In this document: positions 8,440 to 17,427 of the stretch, in pieces | Layout: every line of letters begins with the position of its first letter | How positions within the stretch are numbered: the stretch's first letter is position 1 | Origin: Spirosoma rhododendri | GTDB lineage: Bacteria; Bacteroidota; Bacteroidia; Cytophagales; Spirosomataceae | Assembly (NCBI RefSeq): GCF_012849055.1 | Contig: NZ_CP051677.1 | Span: 5,409,001-5,473,000 of the forward strand | Direction of reading: 5' to 3' | DNA: 64,000 nucleotides | Position numbers and translations under genes: made by a program | Notes under the pieces: generated by a model | Seen by the model: only the letters and a program-made list of their open reading frames with translations | Databases searched by the model: none | Told to the model about the DNA's origin: nothing

Positions 8440-8700
8440 TTAGCCGATCTGAATGACCCGGTCGTACGCCATCTGCCGCGCGGGGGTTCGGTAGACCGGA
8501 CTATCAATAGCAATGGGCTGATTCATTTGCCATCCACCCCGCTCGACCCGGCCAAATACCTGACTCGCCAACCGGAAGCCAACGACCCGCACCAGCAAAC
8601 CCACCGCTACGGCTATAATGAGCATTTTGAGCAATACCGTTATCAGGAACAGGGCTAGTCCGGCTACCAACGCCAGGGCTGCTATTCGCCAAATTTTCAT
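8440..8700 (-). CDS. Small membrane protein, function unknown
   Basis: An 86-residue protein from ATG 8700 (MKIWRIAALALVAG). Residues ~5-42 form one long hydrophobic stretch or a helical hairpin, followed by a basic, polar tail with RVERGGWQMNQP. Located just upstream of hsp20 on the same strand, which suggests a stress-related envelope role, but no family was recognised. The upstream TTG-type extension was rejected because it lacks hydrophobic continuity and this ATG opens a normal membrane segment. Confidence 0.7.
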   Translation of the reverse strand: MKIWRIAALALVAGLALFLITVLLKMLIIAVAVGLLVRVVGFRLASQVFGRVERGGWQMNQPIAIDSPVYRTPARQMAYDRVIQIG

Positions 8701-9090
8701 GATGATGTCTGTTTTATGGTTCAACAGCGGCCAACAAACCAACTCGTCGGTATCAGGTGCGCACCCATTTGTTTGCCGCTATACAGTATAGTCGCGGTAG
8801 GGTGAGTGGATATTTTAACTGCGCTGAAAATTTTTTCTAAACACAGAGGCCCGGAGGTTTCCACGGAGAAAACAGAGTTTATCTACCTCGGCCCGTGTCT
8901 TCACGGACCGCTTGCACCGAATGGCTGCGCATGAACAGGCTGGCGCGAAAGTGGACTGTGGAGACATAGTCCATGGAGGTTTGAGAGGGTTTTTAAACAC
9001 AGAGGCACAGAGACTTCACGGAGAAAATCGAGAAAATAATTCTCTGATTGCTCTGTGAAGTCTCTGTGCCTCTGTGTTTAAAAACCCTCT
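8701..9090. repeat. Gene-free 390-bp spacer with ACAGAGGCACAGAG-type repeats and a 36-bp perfect palindrome
   Basis: No convincing gene. From about 8835 the sequence contains AAACACAGAGGC and CACGGAGAAAACAGAG words. At 8984-9019 and 9055-9090 lies a perfect 36-nt inverted repeat with a 35-nt centre, built of the same words, ending exactly at the stop codon of the metallo-hydrolase gene (9091). It would form a very stable hairpin in the 3' end of that minus-strand transcript. Confidence 0.85.
8779..8791. promoter_or_regulatory. Short palindrome upstream of the small membrane protein / hsp20 unit
   Basis: CTATACAGTATAG is a 6-bp inverted repeat around a single A, about 80 bp upstream of the 8700 start. 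Its size and place fit a dimeric repressor site; no regulator is identified. Confidence 0.3.
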
Positions 9091-9852
9091 TTAAATAGAA
9101 AATAAAGGTGTTTCGCTAAGGCGCGATGCGACGGTCAGGCGGGTAGTACCCATATGCGGGCGAAACAGGTCGTGGGCTACCTGCGGGGAGTTGTTCTGCG
9201 CCGACAGGTGCGCCAGTACCAGGTGCGACAGGTCAGACGAGCGGTGGGCTAGGAACAGGTCGAGGGCCTGCTGATTCGACAGGTGACCGTGCCCACCCCG
9301 GATTCGCTGTTTCAGGTAGTGCGGATACGAGCCGTATTCCAGCATCTGCTCGTCGTAGTTCGCTTCCAGAAAAGCCGCCTGACAACGGGCAAAGTGATAC
9401 GTCAGCCGATCGCAGGGTGTGCCGATGTCGGTAAATACCCCGACGTTGACACCCGCCTGACTAACGACGAAGCTAAGCGGGTCGACGGCGTCGTGGTATT
9501 TGGTGAAGGCGTGTACCTGCAAATCCCCAACCTGAATCAGCGCGTCATCACAAAGCGACAGCACGGCCAGCTTCTGATCTAAACCCGATAGCTGCCGCCC
9601 CGTTTTGGGGGTAACATAAACGGGCAGACCGTATTTTTTCGCCAGCCGGGCCACACCCCGTACGTGGTCGGTGTGCTCATGGGATACGAAAATAGCCTGA
9701 ATTCGGCGCGGGTCCAGCCCCAGCCGCTGCATCCTGAACTCAGTTTGCGAACAGGACAAGCCCGCGTCAATAAGTACGGCCTGTTCGTCGTTACCGACGT
9801 AATAACAATTGGCATTACTCCCCGAATTCAGGGCTGCAAACACTAACGACAT
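9091..9852 (-). CDS. MBL-fold metallo-hydrolase (WalJ/YycJ-like)
   Basis: A 253-residue cytoplasmic protein from ATG 9852 (MSLVFAALNSGSNANCYYVG), the usual start of this family. Metal ligands: SHEHTDHVRGV (HxHxDH), the later ASP in FTDIGTP, and a C-terminal HLSAQN. Relatives include WalJ/YycJ, a predicted nuclease of the metallo-beta-lactamase fold linked to cell-wall and DNA repair phenotypes. An alternative TTG start at 9882 is preceded at 7 nt by AGGAG, but that SD lies inside a hairpin stem. The gene is bounded by a 36-bp palindrome at its 3' end and a hairpin at its 5' end. Confidence 0.9.
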   Translation of the reverse strand: MSLVFAALNSGSNANCYYVGNDEQAVLIDAGLSCSQTEFRMQRLGLDPRRIQAIFVSHEHTDHVRGVARLAKKYGLPVYVTPKTGRQLSGLDQKLAVLSLCDDALIQVGDLQVHAFTKYHDAVDPLSFVVSQAGVNVGVFTDIGTPCDRLTYHFARCQAAFLEANYDEQMLEYGSYPHYLKQRIRGGHGHLSNQQALDLFLAHRSSDLSHLVLAHLSAQNNSPQVAHDLFRPHMGTTRLTVASRLSETPLFSI

Positions 9853-9856
9853 AATG

Positions 9857-9898
9857 AAAAAGGAGCCTGCCAGCAAACGCAATGACAGACTCCTTTTT
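9857..9898 (-). terminator. Hairpin with T-run directly before the metallo-hydrolase start
   Basis: Arms AAAAAGGAG (9857-9865) and CTCCTTTTT (9890-9898). Read on the minus strand it ends in a T-run only 4 nt from ATG 9852. It can terminate the upstream nuclease transcript, and it hides an AGGAG sequence correctly spaced from a TTG at 9882. Confidence 0.65.
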
Positions 9899-9927
9899 AA
9901 CCGCTTCCGGGCAAAACCGGTTCAGGT

Positions 9928-10797
9928 TTACTCGCTCAGTAGTTGTTTCCGAACCGCATTGACAAAATCGACTGACACACCCGCGATCTCAGCGATCAGG
10001 GTTGTATCGAGCCCCTTCCGCAGGGCATTTCGCACTGTTTCTGTCTTTACCGATTCTCTTGCTTCCGCAATCTTGCGCTTTTCAGCCTGCACGACCTGCG
10101 CATTGGCCGAAATAGTCATTTCATACTGTAGCCGCTGTTCTGGCGAGAGTGATCGCTTGTCCAGTTCATCAATGGCAAGGCGTAACCATTCCTCGTCCCA
10201 AAACGGCGGAAACTGCGTTGTATCGGTAATTTCGTGAAGTGTCTTCATTGTGTAGGCGAGTTTATCCAGATCGCTGCTGATCGCGGAAAGCTCTCTGCTA
10301 AATTTACTTAACTCCAGCGTAATATACGTTATCTGGTCGTCAATCAGTTGGTTGTTGGCGTTTTTCAAAACTGCTACGTTATGGTAGTTAGACACGTGGT
10401 GCAGAGTCGTAGCCGCCAAGATACCAATGCAATAAATACGGGGTAGTTTATCAAACGAATACTCACCTTTTTGAATCAACGTGTTGAGTCGGTACAGGGC
10501 ATAGAATTTCATGCGTTGAATAAACTCCGGGTATCTGCCCAGTTGCATCTCTACAATGAACTGATTCCCGACCTCATCGGTGCAAAATAGATCGTATATG
10601 CCACTTCGGCTGTCGCGGGTTATGCCCTGAATCTCATTCTGCACAAACGTTGCTTCCTGTATGGCATTGGGCGAGTTTATAAGCGCTTGAAGGGCCTTCC
10701 GCAGAAAGCGGGTGTCCGACTCGTTGCCAAACGTCACTTTAAAGCCGTAGTCAGAAATTAAGGGGATAAATCGTTTTTCGTCTTTGTACAAATCCAT
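9928..10797 (-). CDS. Rpn family recombination-promoting nuclease / putative transposase
   Basis: A 289-residue protein of the PD-(D/E)XK nuclease-transposase family. It starts MDLYKDEKRFIPLISDYGFKVTFG, as is typical. The active-site region is SGIYDLFCTDEVGNQFIVEMQLGRYPEF (Asp then E-x-Q). The C-terminal third is helical with charged repeats, ending in a helix-turn-helix-like segment IAEIAGVSVDFVNAVRK. E. coli RpnA relatives cut DNA and promote recA-independent recombination. It stands alone between a palindromic promoter site and a hairpin, with no flanking inverted repeats of a transposon. Confidence 0.9.
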   Translation of the reverse strand: MDLYKDEKRFIPLISDYGFKVTFGNESDTRFLRKALQALINSPNAIQEATFVQNEIQGITRDSRSGIYDLFCTDEVGNQFIVEMQLGRYPEFIQRMKFYALYRLNTLIQKGEYSFDKLPRIYCIGILAATTLHHVSNYHNVAVLKNANNQLIDDQITYITLELSKFSRELSAISSDLDKLAYTMKTLHEITDTTQFPPFWDEEWLRLAIDELDKRSLSPEQRLQYEMTISANAQVVQAEKRKIAEARESVKTETVRNALRKGLDTTLIAEIAGVSVDFVNAVRKQLLSE

Positions 10798-10831
10798 GCG
10801 TCAGTTACGGGTAGTGCGAAGTACACACTGT

Positions 10832-10847
10832 GTCTACAAGTATAGAC
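10832..10847 (-). promoter_or_regulatory. Candidate promoter/operator of the Rpn nuclease gene
   Basis: A 5-bp inverted repeat (GTCTA...TAGAC) that encloses, on the minus strand, TATACTTG, a 7-of-8 match to the Bacteroidetes -7 box TAnnTTTG, 35 bp before the ATG. A repressor bound here would block the -7 box. Inference from sequence only. Confidence 0.35.
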
Positions 10848-10912
10848 TAACCGCATGAAAACTCGCGCTGACTTCACCAAAACCGTACCACCTCTCATCA
10901 CTATTCTACCGA

Positions 10913-10939
10913 TTGACCGCTGAAAAGCACCTATTTTTG
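10913..10939 (+). promoter_or_regulatory. Bacteroidetes-type promoter of the dipeptidyl peptidase gene
   Basis: TATTTTTG at 10932-10939 fits TAnnTTTG exactly. A TTG at 10913-10915 could serve as a weak -33 element, with a spacer slightly shorter than usual. Transcription would start near 10946, which argues against any start codon upstream of that point. Confidence 0.45.
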
Positions 10940-10969
10940 TCAATTCTTCATCATGAACCCACTTTGTTT

Positions 10970-13168
10970 GTGACTAACCCCGTTCACTCCACTCGTTTAC
11001 TAACTGCTTCGCTGCTGCTTGCCGCTCTGACAACACAGGCGCAGGTGCCGGGCCGACAACCCCACTGGACACCCGATGGCAACACGCTGCTGACCGCCGA
11101 ACCCGGCATGATCTCGCGCAACAATATGCGTACGGGTCTGAAAACACCGTTTCTGAGCAGTAGCCAACTCAAGCAGCCAGGCACCGATCAGCCCCTTCAA
11201 ATCACTGACTTTGCGCTATCAGCGGATACGAATGCGGTGCTGGTCTATACCAACACCGCCCGCGTCTGGCGCTACAACACACGGGGCGACTACTACCTGC
11301 TCGACCGCAAAACGGGGCAGCTGCGGCAGATCGGTAAAGACCGGCCCGCTCAGTCGCTGATGTTTGCCAAACTGTCGCCCGATGGTAAGCTAGTAGCCTA
11401 TGTCAGTGGCCATAACCTGTATGCCGAAGACGTTGCGACCGGCCGCGTAACGCCCCTGACGACCGACGGTACCGACCGGCTGATCAACGGTACATTCGAC
11501 TGGGTGTACGAAGAAGAATTCGGTTGCCGCGACGGCTTCCGGTGGAGCCCCGACAGCAAGCAGATTGCGTACTGGCAGGTCGACGCCAGCAAGATCCGGG
11601 ATTATCTGATGCTCAACACCACCGACTCGGCTTACTCGCACGTCGTGCCGGTCGAGTACCCGAAGGTTGGGCAGGACCCCTCGCCTACCCGCGCCGGCGT
11701 AGTCTCGGTAACGGGTGGCCCGACGCGCTGGCTCGCCATCCCCGGCGATTCGCGGCAGCATTACCTGACCCGGATGGAATGGTTCCCGACTGGCAGCACG
11801 CTGATTCTGGAACAGCTGAACCGCAAGCAGAATCAAAGTAAAGTATTCGTCTGCAACCCCGCTACGGGCGCGGCCAACGCCATTCACACCGAAACCAACA
11901 CAACCTGGATCGACTCGAAAGCGCGCTGGAATGAGGGCGACCCCAGCGGCTGGGAGTGGCTCGACGGTGGTAAGTCGTTTCTGTGGGTGTCGGAGAAAGA
12001 CGGCTGGCGGCACATCTACCGCATCAGTGCCGACGGCAAACAGGAAACACTGCTCACGCCCGGCAACTACGACATCGCGTCGCTCGAACTGGTCGATGAA
12101 GCAGGCAAGCAGGTGTATTTCGTAGCGTCACCCGATCAGCCAACGCAGCGGTATCTGTATCGCACGGGGCTTGACGGCAAAGGCAAAGCGACCCGCGTAA
12201 CGCCGATGGGCCTGGCCGGAACGCATACGTACACGCTCTCGCCCGGCGGCAAACTAGCCCTGCACGGCTTCAGCAATTATCAGACGCCCCCCACCCGCGA
12301 GTGGATAAGCCTGCCCGCGCATACGCCCGTCAACGCACAAAACAGCATCGCGGCTAACAGCAAACCAATCAACAAGTCGAACGTGCGGTTTTTTCAGCTC
12401 ACCACCGACGACAACGTTACGCTCGACGGCTGGATGGCCCGCCCCGCCGATTTCGACAGTACGAAAAAATACCCGGTCGTTTTCTACGTCTACGGCGAAC
12501 CGGCGGGTAGCACCGTCGACGATGGGTTTTCGGTCGGCACCAACCGGCTGTACAACGGCGACATGGCGAAGGATGGCTACGTATATGTCGCGCTCGACAA
12601 CCGGGGCACACCCAACCTGAAAGGGACCGCCTGGCGCAAGTCGATTTACCGGCAAATTGGTCGGCTTAACATCCGCGATCAGGCGATGGGTGCGCGTAAG
12701 CTGCTGAGCCAGCATCCGTATCTGGACAGTAGCCGGGTGGCGGTCTGGGGCTGGAGCGGTGGCGGCTCAACGACGCTGCACCTGCTGTTTCAATACCCCG
12801 ATATCTACAAAACCGGTATTTCCATTGCCGCCGTGGGTAATCAGTTGTTCTACGACAACATCTATCAGGAGCGATATATGGGCCTGCCGCAGGAAAACTT
12901 GGACGATTTCGTTGCCGGTTCGCCCATCACCTACGCCAAAAACCTGCGCGGTAACCTGCTCTACATCCACGGTACGGGCGACGACAACGTGCATTACGAC
13001 AATGCCGAAGTGCTGATCAACGAACTGGTGAAGTACAACAAGCAGTTTCAGGTGATGCCCTACCCCAACCGATCGCACGGCATATCGGAAGGCCCCGGCA
13101 CCAATCAGCACCTGCGGACGCTCTACACCAATTACCTGAAACAGTACTGCCCGCCGGGTGCACGCTGA
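10970..13168 (+). CDS. Dipeptidyl peptidase IV family serine peptidase (S9B)
   Basis: A 732-residue exported peptidase from GTG 10970, which gives a clean signal peptide (TRLLTASLLLAALTTQAQ). An N-terminal beta-propeller contains the DWVYEEEFG double-Glu motif that binds the substrate amino group. The C-terminal alpha/beta hydrolase domain has VWGWSGGGST (Ser ~596), HGTGDDNVH (Asp ~672) and NRSHGI (His ~703). Role: removes Xaa-Pro or Xaa-Ala dipeptides from peptides in the periplasm. An ATG at 10953 is out of frame and reads only five further codons before a stop. It is followed by another exported aminopeptidase, suggesting shared peptide use. Confidence 0.95.
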   Translation: MTNPVHSTRLLTASLLLAALTTQAQVPGRQPHWTPDGNTLLTAEPGMISRNNMRTGLKTPFLSSSQLKQPGTDQPLQITDFALSADTNAVLVYTNTARVWRYNTRGDYYLLDRKTGQLRQIGKDRPAQSLMFAKLSPDGKLVAYVSGHNLYAEDVATGRVTPLTTDGTDRLINGTFDWVYEEEFGCRDGFRWSPDSKQIAYWQVDASKIRDYLMLNTTDSAYSHVVPVEYPKVGQDPSPTRAGVVSVTGGPTRWLAIPGDSRQHYLTRMEWFPTGSTLILEQLNRKQNQSKVFVCNPATGAANAIHTETNTTWIDSKARWNEGDPSGWEWLDGGKSFLWVSEKDGWRHIYRISADGKQETLLTPGNYDIASLELVDEAGKQVYFVASPDQPTQRYLYRTGLDGKGKATRVTPMGLAGTHTYTLSPGGKLALHGFSNYQTPPTREWISLPAHTPVNAQNSIAANSKPINKSNVRFFQLTTDDNVTLDGWMARPADFDSTKKYPVVFYVYGEPAGSTVDDGFSVGTNRLYNGDMAKDGYVYVALDNRGTPNLKGTAWRKSIYRQIGRLNIRDQAMGARKLLSQHPYLDSSRVAVWGWSGGGSTTLHLLFQYPDIYKTGISIAAVGNQLFYDNIYQERYMGLPQENLDDFVAGSPITYAKNLRGNLLYIHGTGDDNVHYDNAEVLINELVKYNKQFQVMPYPNRSHGISEGPGTNQHLRTLYTNYLKQYCPPGAR

Positions 13169-13176
13169 TCTTCTAG

Positions 13177-13210
13177 TTGTCTGAGACAGCATCCCTGCTG
13201 TCTCAGACAA
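13177..13210 (+). terminator. 15-bp perfect hairpin after the DPP IV gene
   Basis: Arms 13177-13191 and 13196-13210 are perfect complements with a 4-nt loop (core CTGAGACAGC). It sits 8 bp after the stop of DPP IV and 25 bp before the next gene. Confidence 0.8.
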
Positions 13211-13235
13211 CCTTCCTAACCCCCGTACACTAGCT

Positions 13236-14870
13236 ATGAAATCGTTTTTTGTTCTGCTTACCGTCTGCCTCCTCAGCCTGACCCATGCGCAGGCACAGCG
13301 GTATGAATTTACCCACGACGATACGCTGCGCGGGTCTGTTACGCCCGAACGGGCCTGGTGGGATCTTCAGTTTTACCACCTCAGCGTCCGCGTCGACCCG
13401 ACCGACAGTACCCTGAGCGGCACCAATGAAATTCGGTACAAAGTGCTGAAACCCATGCAGCGGATGCAGATCGATCTACAGCGTCCGATGCGAATGGTCA
13501 GCGTCGAGCAGGATGGTAAGTCGCTCCCCTTTCGGCAGGATGGCAACGCGTATTTCATCACGCTTACCAAACCACAGCAGACTGGTCAGCAGGAAAGCGT
13601 GATTGTACGATACGCGGGGAAACCGCACGTCGCCAAGCTACCACCCTGGGATGGTGGCTTCGTCTGGTCGCGGGATAAAAAAGGCGGCTGGTTTATTGCC
13701 ACGGCCAATCAGGGGCTGGGCGCGAGTTCGTGGTGGCCCTGTAAAGACCACCTTTACGACGAGCCCGACTCAATGGCCATCAGCGTGACCGTACCGGAAG
13801 ACCTCATGGACATCTCGAACGGGCGGCTCCGTAAGGTCACGACCAACAGCGACCATACCCGCACCTTCGACTGGTACGTACAGAACCCGATCAACAACTA
13901 CGGTGTCAACCTCAACATCGCCCATTATGAGCACTGGTCGGAGGTGTACAACGGCGAAAAAGGCCCGCTCACGGTCGATTACTACGCGCTACCCACCCAT
14001 GGCGATTCAGCCCGCAAGCAGTTTCGCGAGGTGCCGCGTATGTTGAAAGCGTTCGAGTACTGGTTCGGCCCGTATCCGTTCTACGAGGATGGCTATAAGC
14101 TGGTTGAAGCACCGTATCTGGGCATGGAACACCAAAGTTCTGTGACCTACGGAAACGGCTTCCGCAACGGCTACCGGGGCCGCGATCTGTCGCAGACGGG
14201 GCTGGGCCTGCTCTGGGATTTCATCATCGTTCACGAATCGGGGCACGAGTGGTTCGCCAATAACATCACGTACCGCGACGTCGCTGATATGTGGATTCAC
14301 GAAAGTTTTACCAACTATTCGGAAAGTCTGTTCACGGAATATTATTTCGGCAAACCCGCCGGAGCGCAGTACGTGGTGGGTTGCCGCGCCCTCATCCGCA
14401 ACGACCGGCCTATCATCGGCACCTACAACGTCAACCGGTCGGGGTCGGGCGATATGTACTACAAGGGCGGCAACATGCTCCACACCATCCGGCAGCTTGT
14501 GGGCAACGACGAGAAATGGCGACAAATCCTGCGGGGCATGAACAAGACGTTCTATCACCAGACCGTGACGGCCGCGCAGATCGAGAACTACATGATAAAG
14601 GAGTCGGGCATTAACCTGAAACCCGTTTTCGACCAATACCTGCGGACAACACAAGTCCCGGTGCTGGAATACCGGCTTACACCGGGCGGATTTCAATACC
14701 GCTGGGCCAACACGGTACCGGGTTTCGCGATGCCGGTGCGTATCTGCGCCAATGAAAACGGCCCCTACCAACTGCTGAAACCTACGGCGCGGTGGCAAAC
14801 GGCAAACAGCCCCAACGTCAAAACACTCACTGTCGACGCCGACTATTACGTATCGTGTAAGCAGTTGTAG
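13236..14870 (+). CDS. M1 family metallopeptidase (aminopeptidase N-like), secreted
   Basis: A 544-residue exported zinc peptidase. Signal peptide MKSFFVLLTVCLLSLTHAQAQ. An N-terminal beta domain leads to LGMEHQSS (the exopeptidase GxMEN position, here with His) near residue 294. The zinc site is HESGHEW (333-337) plus Glu ~356 in HESFTNY, 19 residues later as in the family. The C-terminal half is short, as in LTA4-hydrolase-like single-subunit forms. Role: cuts N-terminal residues from peptides. It pairs naturally with the dipeptidyl peptidase 68 bp upstream. Confidence 0.94.
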   Translation: MKSFFVLLTVCLLSLTHAQAQRYEFTHDDTLRGSVTPERAWWDLQFYHLSVRVDPTDSTLSGTNEIRYKVLKPMQRMQIDLQRPMRMVSVEQDGKSLPFRQDGNAYFITLTKPQQTGQQESVIVRYAGKPHVAKLPPWDGGFVWSRDKKGGWFIATANQGLGASSWWPCKDHLYDEPDSMAISVTVPEDLMDISNGRLRKVTTNSDHTRTFDWYVQNPINNYGVNLNIAHYEHWSEVYNGEKGPLTVDYYALPTHGDSARKQFREVPRMLKAFEYWFGPYPFYEDGYKLVEAPYLGMEHQSSVTYGNGFRNGYRGRDLSQTGLGLLWDFIIVHESGHEWFANNITYRDVADMWIHESFTNYSESLFTEYYFGKPAGAQYVVGCRALIRNDRPIIGTYNVNRSGSGDMYYKGGNMLHTIRQLVGNDEKWRQILRGMNKTFYHQTVTAAQIENYMIKESGINLKPVFDQYLRTTQVPVLEYRLTPGGFQYRWANTVPGFAMPVRICANENGPYQLLKPTARWQTANSPNVKTLTVDADYYVSCKQL

Positions 14871-14956
14871 CGAATGTGTAGCCCGACCACGCAACTTCGC
14901 AACACTATCGCGGCACAGTGGTTATAAACTCACATCCGTTTAGCTGATTCTATACC

Positions 14957-15261
14957 ATGCGTCTGCTGCTTGCTTCCGTTCTATTTTGTGCCGCCACGTC
15001 GGCCTATGCTCAAACGAGCGACTCGACAACCCGACGGTTGCCCGCAACGACCAATACGCAGCCCGTTGTGCCGCCGGGAATCGACTCACCCCTGTCGGCA
15101 CCCGGCACGCTGATGCAGTCAACACCCAACCCCAGCGCGGCCGCTGAGCCGCTCAATAAGGAAGGTCGCCGGAAGCGGACAGCTCCCCATCGAGCCCTCG
15201 TTCGTTCGGCGTGTCGATACCGTTTGGCAAACCAAAACGCGATACCGTGCGGGTCAACTAA
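14957..15261 (+). CDS. Small secreted protein, reading frame probably broken by one base
   Basis: Starts MRLLLASVLFCAATSAYAQ, a clear signal peptide, then a Thr/Pro-rich segment. As written the frame runs on through a terminator hairpin and into the next gene, giving an unlikely Cys/Arg-rich tail. Adding one C to the CCCC run at 15184-15187 instead gives a tail with normal codon use ending GVSIPFGKPKRDTVRVN and a stop at 15259, total ~101 residues. The third frame also stops sensibly at 15285, just at the hairpin foot, so the exact repair is uncertain. No known family. Confidence 0.5.
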
Positions 15262-15284
15262 GGGCAACGAACCGACAGATCAAG

Positions 15285-15354
15285 TAAAAGCGTGGGTTTT
15301 GGCGAGAAATAGCTGTTTATTAACGGCTGTTGACCGCCAAAACCCACGCTTTTA
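15285..15354 (+). terminator. 20-bp perfect hairpin touching the rhaM start codon
   Basis: Arms 15285-15304 and 15335-15354 are perfect complements (core GCGTGGGTTTTGGCG) with a 30-nt centre. The right arm ends in TTTTA, where the A is the first base of the rhaM ATG. Confidence 0.8.
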
Positions 15355-15665
15355 TGCCTGTAGTAGCTTTCCGCATGAAACTCCGCCCCGGTTGCCAGGC
15401 TGAGTACCAGCGACGCCACGCCGAGATATGGCCTGAGCTGCTGACGCTCCTACACGACAGCGGCATCAGCGACTACCGTATTTTTCTGGACGAATCCACT
15501 GACATGCTGTTTGCCAGTCAAACAATTTCGGGTGAATCATCGCAGGCGCTGGGCCAAACCGAAATCGTGAAACGCTGGTGGGCCTATATGGCCGACCTGA
15601 TGGATACGAATGACGATAACTCACCCGTCAGCGTCCCCCTGCGCGAGGTATTCTACATGCCCTAA
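15354..15665 (+). CDS. rhaM: L-rhamnose mutarotase-like protein
   Basis: A 103-residue protein from ATG 15354 (MPVVAFRMKLRPG). The family signature is complete: AFRMKLRPGCQAEYQRRHAEIWPELLTLLHDSGISDYRIFLD, then WWAYMADLMDTN and a C-terminal LREVFYMP. It is a ferredoxin-like dimer that interconverts alpha- and beta-L-rhamnose before isomerisation. No other rhamnose genes are nearby. The upstream in-frame ATG at 15330 lies within the hairpin and is not used in the family. Confidence 0.9.
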   Translation: MPVVAFRMKLRPGCQAEYQRRHAEIWPELLTLLHDSGISDYRIFLDESTDMLFASQTISGESSQALGQTEIVKRWWAYMADLMDTNDDNSPVSVPLREVFYMP

Positions 15666-15742
15666 GCGTCTTTTCAGCAAAATCCGTTACCTTTCCAGGA
15701 GTCAATCCTATCTTCGGATTTTCACATCCGACTTTTATACCC

Positions 15743-17419
15743 ATGGTTACGACTAAACTAATCCCCCGTACACCCGAAGCCGTTGAACCACCGCTGCTGA
15801 TTAAATCCATATTGGCGCAGTCGCTCCGGTATGAACCGCAGCGCGAAATCATCTATCGCGATCTGTTTCGCATGAACTACGTCGAGTTCAACAAGCGGGT
15901 TCGGCGGCTGGCCAATATGCTGACGGGACTGGGCATAGCGCCGGGCGATACGGTCGCGGTACTGGATTGGGACAGCCACCGGTATCTGGAGTGTTTTTTC
16001 GGTGTAACGAGCATGGGAGCCGTACTGCACACGGTCAACGTCCGGCTGTCGCCCGCGCAGATTCTGTACACGATGAATCACGCGCAGGACAAAGTCGTGC
16101 TGATTCACGAAGATTTTCTGCCGATTCTGACAGCCATAAAAGATCAACTGACAACGGTTGAGAAGTATGTCATTCTGTACGATAAGGTATATACCGACCT
16201 GAACGCCGTGGGTCAGGTACCGGCCGGGTTTAGCTGCGAATACGAAGCCGCCCTGCGCGACGAATCCGACGAATACGATTTTCCGGATTTTGACGAGAAC
16301 ACCTGGGCAACGACGTTCTACACGACTGGCACAACGGGTAATCCGAAAGGCGTTTACTTCTCGCACCGGCAGTTATTCATGCACACGATGGGCCTGAGCA
16401 CGTTTGTCTGCGGTTACCAGGCGGTGCCATTCTCGTCTACTGCCGACGTATATATGCCCATCACGCCCATGTTCCACGTCCACGCGTGGGGCTTTCCGTT
16501 TCTGGCGACGCTGCTATCGGCCAAACAGGTCTATCCGGGCCGGTACGAACCCGAAGTGTTGCTGAAACTGCTTCTGTCCGAAGGCGTAACGCTTTCTCAC
16601 TGCGTTCCGACGATTCTGACGATGCTGGTCAACAGCCCCGTTGCGAAACAGGTCGATCTGTCGCGCTGGAAAGTAATTATCGGTGGGTCAGCACTGACGA
16701 AGGGGCTGGCCAAAGCCGCCCTTGAACTGGGCATTCAGGTGTATCAGGGGTACGGCATGTCGGAGACGGCACCGATCATGGCCCTGACCCAGCTCAACGA
16801 TACCGAGCGGCCACTTCCTATCGATGAGCAGGTCGATTACCGCACACGGGCGGGGCGGGTTGCGCCCTTTGTCGATATCCGGCTCATGGACGACGATGGT
16901 AATTTCGTACCCCACGACGGGCATTCGCTGGGCGAAGTCGTGGCGCGGGGCTATTGGATGACACAGGGCTATTACGAAGACCCCGAACGCGGGGCCGATC
17001 TCTGGAAAGGCGGCTGGCTCCACACCGGCGACGTTGCCAGCGTGACGCCCGACAACTGGCTGATAATTGCCGATCGTACCAAAGACGTGGTCAAAACCGG
17101 GGGCGAATGGGTGTCGTCGCTTGACATTGAGAATCTGTTGTCGCAGATTGATGGGGTTGCCGAAACCGCCGTTGTGGGTCTGCCCGATGAGCGGTGGGGC
17201 GAGCGACCGCACGCGCTCGTTGTACTGAAACCCGGCACTGATCTGACCGCCGACAGCATCCGGCAAATGCTCCGCGATCGCATCGAAGCGGATCACCTCA
17301 ACAAGTGGTACCTGCCCGACCGTATTTTGTTTGTTGCGGAGATACCAAAAACCAGCGTCGGTAAAATTGATAAGAAGCGCATTCGCACCGACATGAAAGA
17401 CCAAATTCTCAACACCTAA
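15743..17419 (+). CDS. Acyl-CoA synthetase (AMP-forming), medium/long-chain fatty acid type
   Basis: A 558-residue cytoplasmic ANL-superfamily enzyme. Motifs: P-loop-like TTGTTGNPKGVYFSHRQ (~193), FHVHAWGFPF, YQGYGMSETAP (A5), GWLHTGDVASV (A7), DRTKDVVKTGGEWVSS (A8) and a C-terminal PKTSVGKIDKKRIR with the catalytic Lys (A10). It activates a fatty acid to acyl-AMP and then to acyl-CoA. The closest well-known type is the medium-chain/AlkK group, judged from FHVHAWG and KTGGEWVSS. The phosphodiesterase follows after 8 bp, so the two probably share a transcript. Confidence 0.93.
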   Translation: MVTTKLIPRTPEAVEPPLLIKSILAQSLRYEPQREIIYRDLFRMNYVEFNKRVRRLANMLTGLGIAPGDTVAVLDWDSHRYLECFFGVTSMGAVLHTVNVRLSPAQILYTMNHAQDKVVLIHEDFLPILTAIKDQLTTVEKYVILYDKVYTDLNAVGQVPAGFSCEYEAALRDESDEYDFPDFDENTWATTFYTTGTTGNPKGVYFSHRQLFMHTMGLSTFVCGYQAVPFSSTADVYMPITPMFHVHAWGFPFLATLLSAKQVYPGRYEPEVLLKLLLSEGVTLSHCVPTILTMLVNSPVAKQVDLSRWKVIIGGSALTKGLAKAALELGIQVYQGYGMSETAPIMALTQLNDTERPLPIDEQVDYRTRAGRVAPFVDIRLMDDDGNFVPHDGHSLGEVVARGYWMTQGYYEDPERGADLWKGGWLHTGDVASVTPDNWLIIADRTKDVVKTGGEWVSSLDIENLLSQIDGVAETAVVGLPDERWGERPHALVVLKPGTDLTADSIRQMLRDRIEADHLNKWYLPDRILFVAEIPKTSVGKIDKKRIRTDMKDQILNT

Positions 17420-17427
17420 CCTCCCCT

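Noticed and set aside
8815..9000. 61-codon minus-strand frame in the repeat spacer
   Set aside because: Lies largely in ACAGAGGC-type repeats; no signal peptide, no domain.
8984..9090. Possible CRISPR or transposon end
   Set aside because: Only one inverted pair, no regular spacers, no transposase or target duplication.
9928..10797. Active insertion sequence carrying the Rpn gene
   Set aside because: No terminal inverted repeats or target duplication seen; Rpn genes usually stand alone.
10953..10972. ATG at 10953 as start of the dipeptidyl peptidase
   Set aside because: Out of frame; stops after six codons. The GTG at 10970 gives a proper signal peptide.
14007..14894. 295-codon frame opposite the M1 peptidase gene
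   Set aside because: Antisense shadow; the HExxH peptidase on the plus strand is certain.
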